NCBI GenBank assembly: GCA_016764205.1
Contig: JAESSH010000077.1
Span: forward strand, 1-12,724
Source: Sulfurimonas sp.
GTDB taxonomy: Bacteria > Campylobacterota > Campylobacteria > Campylobacterales > Sulfurimonadaceae
Direction of reading: 5' to 3'
Length of the DNA stretch: 12,724 bases
Both the position numbers and the translations under genes were made by a program. The notes under the pieces are model-generated. The model ran no database searches. It had not been told where the DNA came from and worked only from the letters and a program-made list of their open reading frames with translations. This document shows positions 5,889 to 12,724 of this stretch, one piece after another (the first letter of the stretch is position 1; each line of letters begins with the position of its first letter).

Positions 5889-6511
5889 TGAGTAATAATT
5901 TTGGTGCAATTTTAGTTCTCTCAGGACCAAGTGGAGCGGGGAAAAGCACACTTTTAAAAGAGATTATTAATGATATTGGAGAATGTTATTTCTCAATATC
6001 TACAACAACACGTACTATACGTGAAGGCGAAGAAAATGGTAGAGATTATTATTTTGTTAAAGAAGAGAAATTTAAGCAAGACATGCAAGAGGATATGTTT
6101 TTAGAGCATGCCTATGTACATGGAAATTATTATGGTACTTCTCTAAAACCGGTTCAAAATGCTTTAGAGGATGGGAAGCTTGTGATTTTTGACATTGATG
6201 TTCAGGGAAATGCTGCTATTGCGCAGAAACTTGGGGATATTACTACTTCGGTATTTATTTCATCTCCAACACTTTCAGACTTAAAACAAAGATTGCAGAT
6301 GAGAAAAACTGATACACAAGAAGTGATAAATATTCGTCTAAAGATGGCAAGACAAGAGATACAAAGAATTGATGAGTATGATTATCTTCTTATAAATGAT
6401 GATATACAAGAGGCCGCGGATATACTAAGAACTATAGCACAAGCGGCACGATTAAAAAAGCAAGCGAAAAATATAAATGAATTTTCTAAAAAATGGGAAG
6501 ATATAGACTAA
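5888..6511 (+). CDS. gmk: Guanylate kinase
   Basis: This encodes a 207-residue cytoplasmic enzyme that phosphorylates GMP (and dGMP) to GDP with ATP, feeding GTP synthesis. The P-loop GPSGAGKS is at residues 13-20. The GMP-binding segment STTTRTIREGEENGRDYYFV (38-57) contains the conserved Ser, Arg and Tyr contacts. The VIFDIDVQGN strand and the lid region with the RLQMRKTD arginines follow. Length is typical. The start is GTG at 5888, sharing a base with the TAG stop of the upstream acidic gene (TAGTG), with AGGAA at 5876-5880. Translation is therefore probably coupled to the acidic protein, which suggests matched expression. Confidence 0.97.
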   Translation: MSNNFGAILVLSGPSGAGKSTLLKEIINDIGECYFSISTTTRTIREGEENGRDYYFVKEEKFKQDMQEDMFLEHAYVHGNYYGTSLKPVQNALEDGKLVIFDIDVQGNAAIAQKLGDITTSVFISSPTLSDLKQRLQMRKTDTQEVINIRLKMARQEIQRIDEYDYLLINDDIQEAADILRTIAQAARLKKQAKNINEFSKKWEDID

Positions 6512-6527
6512 ATTAATCTTAATTAGT

Positions 6528-6533
6528 TATAAT
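6528..6533 (+). promoter_or_regulatory. Predicted -10 box upstream of tatA
   Basis: TATAAT lies in the gmk-tatA gap (6512-6563), giving a transcript starting near 6540 with AAGGA at 6552-6556 before the tatA ATG. The box sits in the loop of an A/T-rich inverted repeat (AATTAATC 6511-6518, GATTAATT 6538-6545). That repeat could be a weak terminator followed by T residues, or an operator. Confidence 0.5.
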
Positions 6534-6563
6534 TTATGATTAATTTTTAACAAGGAAATAACT

Positions 6564-6800
6564 ATGGGAATGCCTAGTGGAACAGAACTACTGATAATAT
6601 TTGGAATCATTATACTTATGTTTGGTGCAAAAAAAATACCTGATTTAGCAAAAGGAATTGGTAAAGGTATTAAAAATTTTAAAGCTGAAATGAAAGAGGA
6701 TCCTTCAGAAGTTGTAGCGTCTGAAGAACCTAAAAAAGTTGAATCTAGTGAAGAAGTAGCAACAAAAGAAGCTCCAAAAACTACAACTACACAAGTATAA
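6564..6800 (+). CDS. tatA: Twin-arginine translocase subunit TatA
   Basis: This encodes a 78-residue TatA/E protein that forms the protein-conducting part of the Tat system, which exports folded proteins across the inner membrane. Its layout is classic. A short N-terminus is followed by a membrane helix (about residues 8-20, [13 protein letters not shown]), then the hinge [21 protein letters not shown], which starts the amphipathic helix (21-42). A charged, low-complexity tail rich in Glu, Lys and Thr ends the protein. AAGGA at 6552-6556 supports the ATG. No tatB or tatC is adjacent, so these must lie elsewhere. Many respiratory enzymes of chemolithotrophic Campylobacterota use Tat. TatE or TatB are alternatives, but length and the [10 protein letters not shown] motif favour TatA. 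Confidence 0.95.
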   Translation: MGMPSGTELLIIFGIIILMFGAKKIPDLAKGIGKGIKNFKAEMKEDPSEVVASEEPKKVESSEEVATKEAPKTTTTQV

Positions 6801-6803
6801 GCT

Positions 6804-8405
6804 TTGAAGCAACGAGTATCCGCACTTTTACGTGAAAAATTCGGTTATGAAGTTATCTTAGAAAAGCCAAAAGATAGATCTTTTGGTCACTTCTCTACAC
6901 CAATCGCCTTCTCTTTAGCAAAAGAATTACGTAAATCACCTATGATAATTGCCCAAGAATTAGCCTCATCATTTACAGAGGACACGAGTGTTTTTTCTCG
7001 TGTTGAATCTGTTAAAGGGTATTTGAATTTTCGTCTCAGTGAAAACTTTTTAGCAGAGTATGCTGATTGGGCATTAAATAACCCACAAGACTTTGCCAAA
7101 CAAGAAAATTCTCAAACAATACTTTTAGAATTTGTTTCGGCAAATCCTACAGGTCCTCTTCACATTGGTCATGCCCGTGGTGCTGTTTATGGAGATACAC
7201 TTTATAGACTTGCGAAGCATTTAGGCTACGATATAACTGCTGAGTATTATGTAAATGATGCTGGTAATCAAATGGACTTGTTAGGTCTTTCAATTGCTCT
7301 TTATGCACGTGAAAATATCTTAAAAGAAAGTGTAGAGTACCCTGAATCGTATTACCGAGGTGAGTACCTTGAAGGTTTAGCACAGGGTGCAATAGAAAAA
7401 TTTGGACATGAAATATTTAAGGATGAATCTCGCTATAAAGAGTTAGCACTTTGGGCAAAAGATGGTGTGATGGAGATTGTGGTGCAATCACTCTCGGACT
7501 TAAATATTCACTTTGATAGTTTTGTAAACGAGTCTTCATTGTACTTAGACTGGGATAGAGTTATGAGTAAAATGGGTGAGGGTTGTTATGAAAAAGATGG
7601 AAAAATATGGATTGCATCTGAAGCCAAAGGCGATGATAATGACAGAGTGGTTGTACGTGAAGATGGTCGTCCTACGTATTTAGCTGGAGATATTGTCTAC
7701 CATAACCAAAAGTTTGAACGTAAGTATGACCAGTATATAAATATCTGGGGAGCTGATCATCATGGGTATATTCCAAGAGTAAATGCTGCTGTAGAGTATC
7801 TTGGATATGATTCTAAAAAATTAGAAACGCTTCTTTCGCAAATGGTATCACTTCTAAAGAATGGTGAACCTTATAAAATGAGTAAACGTGCTGGCAATGT
7901 GATTCTTATGAGTGATATTGTAGAGGAGATTGGCTCAGATGCCTTACGTTTTATTTTTGCGTCTAAAAAAAGTGATACGGCCTTAGAGTTTGACCTGGCT
8001 GAATTTAAAAGACAAGATAGCTCAAACCCTATTTTTTATATTCAATATGCGCATGCTAGAATTAATACAATTTTTTCAAAATCTAGTATAAGTAAAGAGG
8101 ATATTATGAAGGCAGAGTTAAAGGGTCTTGATGAAAATGCTGATAGTTTACTTTTCGATGCCCTCTTACTTCCTGAAGTTATTGAAGATGCCTTTAATTC
8201 TCGTCAAGTACAAAAACTTACTGATTATTTAAAGTCTTTAGCAGGAGCCTTGCATAAGTTTTATTATGAGTGTAGAATTATTGGAAATACTCAGGAAGAA
8301 AAATTACTCAAGCTCCTTATGGTTGTAGCACTATCGCTTAAAACGGGTCTTAGTATTTTAGGTATTGAGGCAGTTTTAAAAATGAGCAGAGAAGAAGGAG
8401 AATAG
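6804..8405 (+). CDS. argS: Arginyl-tRNA synthetase
   Basis: This encodes a 533-residue class I synthetase that charges tRNA-Arg. The N-terminal additional domain is about residues 1-85. The HIGH motif is at 120-123 within FVSANPTGPLHIGHARGAV, and the KMSKR motif at 358-362, followed by AGNVI. The anticodon-binding helical domain occupies the last 130 or so residues (Q-Y-A-H-A-R-I segment onward). The start is TTG at 6804. It is the only usable start that keeps the conserved N-terminus, because the tatA TAA (6798-6800) lies in the same frame one codon upstream. There is no good ribosome-binding site, so initiation probably depends on ribosomes ending tatA. The C-terminus (EAVLKMSREEGE) extends slightly past the usual end near KM. 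Confidence 0.97.
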   Translation: MKQRVSALLREKFGYEVILEKPKDRSFGHFSTPIAFSLAKELRKSPMIIAQELASSFTEDTSVFSRVESVKGYLNFRLSENFLAEYADWALNNPQDFAKQENSQTILLEFVSANPTGPLHIGHARGAVYGDTLYRLAKHLGYDITAEYYVNDAGNQMDLLGLSIALYARENILKESVEYPESYYRGEYLEGLAQGAIEKFGHEIFKDESRYKELALWAKDGVMEIVVQSLSDLNIHFDSFVNESSLYLDWDRVMSKMGEGCYEKDGKIWIASEAKGDDNDRVVVREDGRPTYLAGDIVYHNQKFERKYDQYINIWGADHHGYIPRVNAAVEYLGYDSKKLETLLSQMVSLLKNGEPYKMSKRAGNVILMSDIVEEIGSDALRFIFASKKSDTALEFDLAEFKRQDSSNPIFYIQYAHARINTIFSKSSISKEDIMKAELKGLDENADSLLFDALLLPEVIEDAFNSRQVQKLTDYLKSLAGALHKFYYECRIIGNTQEEKLLKLLMVVALSLKTGLSILGIEAVLKMSREEGE

Positions 8406-8672
8406 ATGTTTGATTTTGTTGATCCACCAGAGACAAGAACAGGTTTTACTATGCGTATTAGTGGTGTACAATTAAATCGTCCTGATATGGAAAATATTGC
8501 TACGGATTTAGGTGTTGAATTTAGAGATGTACTTGTGAAAAATGGAATTTTAACTGTGTACAATACATCTAAAGAATGCCAAGCAATTATTGATGATAAT
8601 GCCTTAGTTACCTTTGTTGCATTGGCCCTTGAAATTTCTCCTGAAGATATTAGCGAGTTAAAAGAAATCTAA
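8406..8672 (+). CDS. 88-residue conserved-looking protein of unknown function
   Basis: The ATG follows the argS stop with no gap and has a strong AAGGAG at 8395-8400, so it is very likely a translated member of the argS operon. The 88-residue product is acidic and soluble, with no signal peptide or membrane segment. It begins MFDFVDPPETRTGF and ends SPEDISELKEI. Predicted strands and helices alternate (TMRISGVQ, MENIATDLGVEF, ILTVYNT, ALVTFVALAL), suggesting a small alpha/beta fold. One Cys and no metal-binding cluster are visible. I do not recognise a family. Codon use and composition match the neighbours, so there is no sign of transfer. Confidence 0.75.
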   Translation: MFDFVDPPETRTGFTMRISGVQLNRPDMENIATDLGVEFRDVLVKNGILTVYNTSKECQAIIDDNALVTFVALALEISPEDISELKEI

Positions 8673-8746
8673 ATAATACAAAGTTGCATAAAGATACAAA
8701 TAATGCTAAACAGTTTCTTAATACAACGAGTTAAAAAGGGATGTAA

Positions 8747-9583
8747 ATGATTCGTATTTTTTTAATACTTATGTGTACCTTATCACTGTATAGCGCCCAT
8801 ATCAACTTTGGTTACAGTAGTAGTTCTGTAAATCAATTTAGCAAAAAAGACACTCTGATAGCTATTAAAGTATGGATAAGAGAGATACTCAGAGATGATG
8901 AGGATACCATTGATTTCTTTTTTTATGACAATTCCAAACACATGATAGAAGATTTAAAATTAGGAAAACTTGACATAGTAATTACCTTCGGACTTGACTT
9001 TGTTAAATATATAGAAAAATCAGAACTAGTGAATGCTTTTGCTGGTGGTATGAATAATCGTAGTTTAGACAACTTTATTCTTTTAGTACACAAAAACAGT
9101 TCTAAAAAGAAGCTTTTGGCAAATAAAAATCCTCGTATAGCCGTGCAAAAAAATGAAGAAATATCAAAGCTTTATTTAAAACACTATTTTTTAAAGCATA
9201 AAGGTCATGAAAATATCAATTTTGTAGATGTCCGAAAACGTAAAGAAGCGATATTGAAAGTTTTTTTTAAAAATGCTGATGCAGCCTTGGTAACAAAAAA
9301 AACTTTTGAGTTTGCAAAAGAGTTAAATCCGCAGATAGGAAGAAGCTTAAAAGTTATAGAAACTACAAATATTCCAGCAGGTAATTTTGGATTCTTTAGA
9401 CAAGGGCTTGACCCACATGTGAGAAGTGAGTTAGTAAGTAGGGCTTTAGATATTATAAATAGCAATAGAGGGAGACAGATTCTGGATATTTTTCAAATAG
9501 ATAGGGTTGTTGAAACAAAGGTTGAAGAGTTAGCACCTATAGAGAAGCTTTATAATGATTACAAAATATTAAAAAAAGGCTAG
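8747..9583 (+). CDS. PhnD-like periplasmic substrate-binding protein
   Basis: This encodes a 278-residue exported protein. The N-terminus (MIRIFLILMCTLSLYSA) is a short signal peptide with likely cleavage near residue 16-18. The Cys at position 10 is not in a proper lipobox. The body resembles the PhnD/phosphite-phosphonate branch of type 2 periplasmic binding proteins. The features are HINFGYSSSS at the mature N-terminus, HMIEDLKLGKLDIVITFG (about residues 65-82), then an interdomain region NPRIAVQKNEE. A second-lobe segment ADAALVTKKTFEF and NIPAGNFGFFRQGLDP follow, with a C-terminal RGRQILDIFQID. AAGGGA lies before the ATG. No ABC permease or ATPase follows. Instead it is three bases from a TolC-family gene and upstream of a kinase/regulator pair, so a ligand-sensing role is likelier than transport. 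The ligand is unknown. Confidence 0.75.
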   Translation: MIRIFLILMCTLSLYSAHINFGYSSSSVNQFSKKDTLIAIKVWIREILRDDEDTIDFFFYDNSKHMIEDLKLGKLDIVITFGLDFVKYIEKSELVNAFAGGMNNRSLDNFILLVHKNSSKKKLLANKNPRIAVQKNEEISKLYLKHYFLKHKGHENINFVDVRKRKEAILKVFFKNADAALVTKKTFEFAKELNPQIGRSLKVIETTNIPAGNFGFFRQGLDPHVRSELVSRALDIINSNRGRQILDIFQIDRVVETKVEELAPIEKLYNDYKILKKG

Positions 9584-9586
9584 GTA

Positions 9587-11056
9587 ATGAAAAAAATACT
9601 AAATCTGACCTTGTTACTTGTATTACTCACAACACCATTACGGGCAAAGAATCATACTGTTTCACTTACTGAAGCGATAGATATAGCCTTAGAAAATAAT
9701 GTAAAACTAAAAATTTCACAAACGGCTATTAAAATAGCAGATACAATGTACAAGCAAGCAATGAGTGCGAACTATCCTACACTTGACGTAAATGTTCTTG
9801 CAATGCGTTTAGATGAATCACCTACTTTTGAGCAAAGAGGTTTTACAACCATAGATAATGCAAATAGCATAAAGGTGAATCAAGCCTTAAGTGCTGCTGC
9901 CGGCGCAGATGGTCAGACAAACTTAGCTAATACATATGGAGGACTTGCAGCAGCAACTCCTGCTACAAGTGAGCTTGCAATATCAGTAGATAGCCAAACG
10001 ATGGATAGAGACCTTATAATAAGTCAGCTCAATCTGATGTACCCACTGTATACAGGTGGAAAAATTTCTGCACTTATAAGGCAAGCGAGTTTAGGGAAAA
10101 AAATTGCACAAGAAGGAAAACGCCGTACAAGAAGTCAAGTAATTTATGATGTAAAGCGTTACTACTATGGTTCTCTTTTAACAAAACAGTTAAAAACTCT
10201 TTCCGAAGACACTATTGAGCGTATGAGATTTCTTCGTGATTTTACATCAAAACTTTATCAAGGGGAGTCTTTAAAGGTCAAAAAAACTGATTACCTTCGT
10301 AGTAAGCTGAGTGTTAGTATGTTAGAATCTATGCATGAGGAACTTATTCAAAAAGAATTTATGGCAAAGTCAGCACTTATTTTTTCCATGGGAGTTCCTT
10401 GGAATGATACTGTTGAGGTAAGTCAAACAAAATTTAAAGAACCTGTCATGGATAAGAAGCTTGAGGCTCTTATCCAAAATGCGTATAAGTTTAATCCAGA
10501 CTACGCTACTCTTAAAATTGCCGTAGATATACAAGAAGCTAAAATAGATGAATCTCAAAGTGAATACCTTCCTTCTATAGCACTCACAGCAAGTGCACAA
10601 CATCTCTATAATGATTATGAATACGGTTTTGTAAATGATACAAATAAAAATTTATGGACAGTTGGTGTTGCTATAGAGTGGTCTCTTTTTAATGGAATGA
10701 GAACATCAAATAAGGTAGAACAACATCGTTTAGAAAAGTTACAACTTCAGCAAAAAGAACTTGTGCTTCAAGATGCTCTTGCACTTCAAGTAAAACATTC
10801 TTTTTTACAAATGCAAAGCAGTTATAAACAGTATCGTATTTTGACAGAGGCTTCACAAACTGCTAGAGAAAATCGTAGCTTAAACACACGTGCTTACCAA
10901 GAAGACTTAGTAGAAACAAAAGATGTAATAGAATCACAACTTTTTGAATCATTTACTCTCTCTGCTTACTATCGTTCTTTGCATGATCATGCAAGCTCTC
11001 GGGCAAATACAGATTTCATAGTTGGTCAAGCTTTAGAAAAAGAAGTAAGTAAATAA
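9587..11056 (+). CDS. TolC-family outer membrane protein
   Basis: This encodes a 489-residue exported protein with a signal peptide of about 20 residues (MKKILNLTLLLVLLTTPLRA). Two outer-membrane efflux protein repeats follow: one starting TVSLTEAIDIALENNVKLK (about 24-42), the second starting KKLEALIQNAYKFNPDYATLK (about 285). The periplasmic coiled-coil helices are long and rich in Gln, Glu and Lys. Landmarks include YPLYTGGK in the first half and WSLFNGMR in the second, typical strand-to-helix turns. Between the first helix and strand, about 60 residues rich in Ala, Thr and Asn (about 78-142) form an unusually long probable extracellular loop. The gene follows the binding protein by three bases. 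No membrane-fusion or inner-membrane pump gene is visible, so the partner and substrate are unknown. Confidence 0.88.
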   Translation: MKKILNLTLLLVLLTTPLRAKNHTVSLTEAIDIALENNVKLKISQTAIKIADTMYKQAMSANYPTLDVNVLAMRLDESPTFEQRGFTTIDNANSIKVNQALSAAAGADGQTNLANTYGGLAAATPATSELAISVDSQTMDRDLIISQLNLMYPLYTGGKISALIRQASLGKKIAQEGKRRTRSQVIYDVKRYYYGSLLTKQLKTLSEDTIERMRFLRDFTSKLYQGESLKVKKTDYLRSKLSVSMLESMHEELIQKEFMAKSALIFSMGVPWNDTVEVSQTKFKEPVMDKKLEALIQNAYKFNPDYATLKIAVDIQEAKIDESQSEYLPSIALTASAQHLYNDYEYGFVNDTNKNLWTVGVAIEWSLFNGMRTSNKVEQHRLEKLQLQQKELVLQDALALQVKHSFLQMQSSYKQYRILTEASQTARENRSLNTRAYQEDLVETKDVIESQLFESFTLSAYYRSLHDHASSRANTDFIVGQALEKEVSK

Positions 11057-11079
11057 TTTTTTTGGCTTAAGGGAAAAGT

Positions 11080-11112
11080 ATGTTCACTCAGAAAAAAGAG
11101 TCTTATGTTTAA
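11080..11112 (+). CDS. Possible 10-residue ORF overlapping the kinase start
   Basis: ATG 11080 has a strong AAGGGAA (11069-11075) and encodes MFTQKKESYV, ending at TAA 11110-11112, eight bases inside the kinase gene. The kinase itself has only AAGAG before its ATG at 11105. Ribosomes ending the mini-ORF could reinitiate at the kinase start. It may be chance. Confidence 0.25.
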   Translation: MFTQKKESYV

Positions 11113-12688
11113 ATTCAATTCTTTATTTACAAGAACTTTTTTATTGATTGCTAGCAGTATGACTCTTATTATGCTTCTGTTCGCTTATTATTCCATCAAG
11201 AATAAAGAAGCAGCACTTATTGATGTTATAAACTCTAAGGCTAAGACTATAGCAAAGTCAATAGCACTTGTTTCTTCTGATGCTATGGTCATAGAAGACT
11301 ATAGTTTTTTAGTACAGCATAATGAAAAAGTTGTCATGGATAACCAAGAGATTGAATATATAATGATAAGTAAGAAGCAGTCTACTATGAACATTATTAA
11401 CAAAAGAAAGGGCTGGAGTGTGGAAGACACCCTTCCTAGTGCATTAGTACCGATGCAATTAAAAACAGAAACTGCACACATACTTAAAAGTCCGTATTCG
11501 GAGAATAAAAACAACTATCATTTTACGTATCCAATTATATTTTCGAGTATAGAGTGGGGATGGATTGCCATAGGTTTTTCTCTTGAAAAATATTATGCAC
11601 AAATGAGAGACGAATACCTCAATGAATTATTACTACTTTTTAGCACACTTGTTTTATCTTTAGTATTTGCATTTTCTTTAACAAAATGGCTAGTTGGACC
11701 AATTATTTTACTTCAAAATGCTGCGAAACAGGTTTCAGGAGGAGACTTCAGTGCAAAGGTAAAGATTACAAGCAAGGATGAAATTGGTGAACTAGCCCAT
11801 AGTTTTAATGCTATGGTTGAGACTATTAAAGTCTCAGATGAAAAATTACGAAATTCGAATATAGAACTTGAAAAAAGAGTCACTTTACGTACACAAGAAC
11901 TTCATGAACTTAATGTTAGTCTAGATAAAAGGGTAAAAGATGAGGTACACAAACGTACAGAACAAGAGCAAATACTCATTCAACAATCACGCTTCGCTGC
12001 TATGGGTGAAATGATAGGTAATATTGCCCATCAGTGGAGACAGCCTCTTAATGCTCTTGGACTTCTACTACAAAATATTGAAAATGCTTATGAGATGAAT
12101 ATACTTGATGATGCATATATAAGCAGAACGCTTGAAAAAGGAAATCGTTTAACCAGTACAATGTCTCAAACCATTGATGATTTTAGAAACTTTTTTAAGC
12201 AAAACAAAGAGGCTAAAGTATTTTCTATACTATCGAGTATTGAAGATTCTTTAGAAATGATTCAATTTAGTTTTTCGAGTAATATGATTAAGATTACACA
12301 TAAGGTAGATGAAAAACTCTGTATAAAAGGTTTTGCTAGTGAGTTTTCTCAGGTACTTTTAAATATACTCAATAATGCTAAAGACGCCTTAGTGGAAAAA
12401 GAGATAAAAAATAAAAAAATTTTAATTAGTGCTATAAAAAATAATAAAGAAATAAGTATTACTATAGAAGATAACGCTGGAGGCATCCCAATCGAAATAC
12501 TAGATAAAGTTTTTGATCCTTATTTTACGACAAAAGAAGAGGGGAAAGGAACAGGAATAGGTTTATATATGTCAAAAACTATTATTGAAAACAATATGAG
12601 TGGTAAACTTAGTGTGATAAATACCGATGAGGGTGCTAAGTTTACGATAACAATGAAAGTGGAGGTTTGTGATGAAAAAATTGCATGA
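11105..12688 (+). CDS. Membrane sensor histidine kinase (HAMP-HisKA-HATPase)
   Basis: This encodes a 527-residue inner-membrane sensor kinase. Membrane helix 1 is at about 10-29. A periplasmic domain of about 140 residues (30-171) follows, then membrane helix 2 (172-193), HAMP (194-246) and a coiled coil (246-292). The dimerisation/phosphoacceptor domain has H-box AHQWRQPLN with His309. The ATPase domain has N-box LNILNNAKDAL (419-429), G1 EDNAGGIP (455-462), F-box FDPYFTTK (470-477) and G2 GKGTGIGLYMS (480-490). All catalytic motifs are intact, so it should be active. It overlaps the response regulator gene by 17 bases. With the binding protein and TolC-like gene upstream, an envelope or solute signal is plausible. 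The true stimulus is unknown. Confidence 0.93.
   Translation: MFKFNSLFTRTFLLIASSMTLIMLLFAYYSIKNKEAALIDVINSKAKTIAKSIALVSSDAMVIEDYSFLVQHNEKVVMDNQEIEYIMISKKQSTMNIINKRKGWSVEDTLPSALVPMQLKTETAHILKSPYSENKNNYHFTYPIIFSSIEWGWIAIGFSLEKYYAQMRDEYLNELLLLFSTLVLSLVFAFSLTKWLVGPIILLQNAAKQVSGGDFSAKVKITSKDEIGELAHSFNAMVETIKVSDEKLRNSNIELEKRVTLRTQELHELNVSLDKRVKDEVHKRTEQEQILIQQSRFAAMGEMIGNIAHQWRQPLNALGLLLQNIENAYEMNILDDAYISRTLEKGNRLTSTMSQTIDDFRNFFKQNKEAKVFSILSSIEDSLEMIQFSFSSNMIKITHKVDEKLCIKGFASEFSQVLLNILNNAKDALVEKEIKNKKILISAIKNNKEISITIEDNAGGIPIEILDKVFDPYFTTKEEGKGTGIGLYMSKTIIENNMSGKLSVINTDEGAKFTITMKVEVCDEKIA
12661..12665 (+). promoter_or_regulatory. Ribosome-binding site of the response regulator gene
   Basis: GGAGG inside the kinase coding region lies six bases before ATG 12672. 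It fixes the regulator start within the overlap and implies coupled translation of kinase and regulator. Confidence 0.75.
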
Positions 12689-12724
12689 AATGTTGAGTGA
12701 ATATTCTATACTGTATGTTGAGGA
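12672..12724 (+). CDS. Response regulator, 5' end only (partial)
   Basis: The frame starts at ATG 12672 within the end of the kinase gene and runs off the right edge after 17 complete codons. The visible residues end in YSILYVE, followed by the start of a GA- codon (Asp or Glu). That is the first strand and acidic pocket of a receiver domain (typically LYVEDE or LYVEDD). The strong GGAGG and the overlap with a histidine kinase make it the cognate regulator. The output domain is outside the window, so whether it binds DNA is unknown. Confidence 0.8.
   Translation, partial: MKKLHEMLSEYSILYVE

Noticed and set aside
7147..7392. 81-codon minus-strand frame inside argS
   Set aside because: It overlaps the HIGH-motif region of a clear synthetase gene and has no start signal or recognisable product.
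8673..8746. Terminator or clear promoter in the gap before the binding protein gene
   Set aside because: No stem with a T-tract is present, and the A/T-rich sequence gives no convincing -10 box, only weak candidates around 8690-8700.
8747..8800. Lipoprotein signal (Cys at residue 10 of the PhnD-like protein)
   Set aside because: The residue before Cys is Met, not a small residue, and the hydrophobic stretch before it is too short for a lipobox.

Overview
The window looks like a chromosomal segment of a Campylobacterota (Epsilonproteobacteria) member, most likely a Sulfurimonas-like marine or sulfur-oxidising lineage. The evidence is low G+C, promoters that show a TATAAT-type -10 box with T-rich upstream DNA but no clear -35, a histidine kinase H-box of the type common in this phylum (AHQWRQPLN), and the gene order rpsB-tsf-ABC ATPase-fliR-acidic protein-gmk-tatA-argS. 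From memory, Campylobacter jejuni has the same order with a 'highly acidic protein' between fliR and gmk, and Helicobacter pylori has a 'poly E-rich protein' next to gmk. The genus is an inference. All genes supported here lie on the + strand.

Layout. (1) 1-145 is the 3' end of an unidentified membrane protein gene, followed at 166-633 by a Bcp-type peroxiredoxin. (2) 634-927 holds a promoter and a leader of about 265 nt with several hairpins, upstream of rpsB (928-1710) and tsf (1713-2762). This operon ends in a strong intrinsic terminator at 2793-2825. (3) A new promoter sits so close to the start of a LolD-like ABC ATPase (2862-3506) that the mRNA is probably leaderless. A 24-codon small ORF (3514-3588) then overlaps the start codon of fliR (3588-4352). 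(4) 4410-5888 encodes a 492-residue acidic protein with an N-terminal receiver-like domain, a long Glu/Ser/Thr-rich repeat region and a short ordered C-terminus. It overlaps gmk by one base (5888-6511). tatA (6564-6800), argS (6804-8405, TTG start) and an 88-residue unknown (8406-8672) follow closely. (5) 8747 to the right edge is a separate sensory/envelope group: a PhnD-like periplasmic binding protein, a TolC-family outer-membrane protein, a membrane histidine kinase, and the start of a response regulator that overlaps the kinase gene.

How the genes work together. Regions 2-4 are a housekeeping superoperon mixing translation (S2, EF-Ts, ArgS), nucleotide metabolism (Gmk), protein export (TatA), envelope transport (LolD-like ATPase) and flagellar export (FliR). 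Region 5 looks like a self-contained signalling module. The binding protein may present a ligand to the kinase sensor domain, and the TolC-like protein may be an output or a partner. That link is inferred from gene adjacency only.

The most unusual items are the receiver-plus-acidic-repeat protein; its repeat-encoded hairpin, which shows one paired change of both arms; the structured rpsB leader; the small ORF coupled to fliR; and the binding protein/TolC/kinase/regulator cluster.
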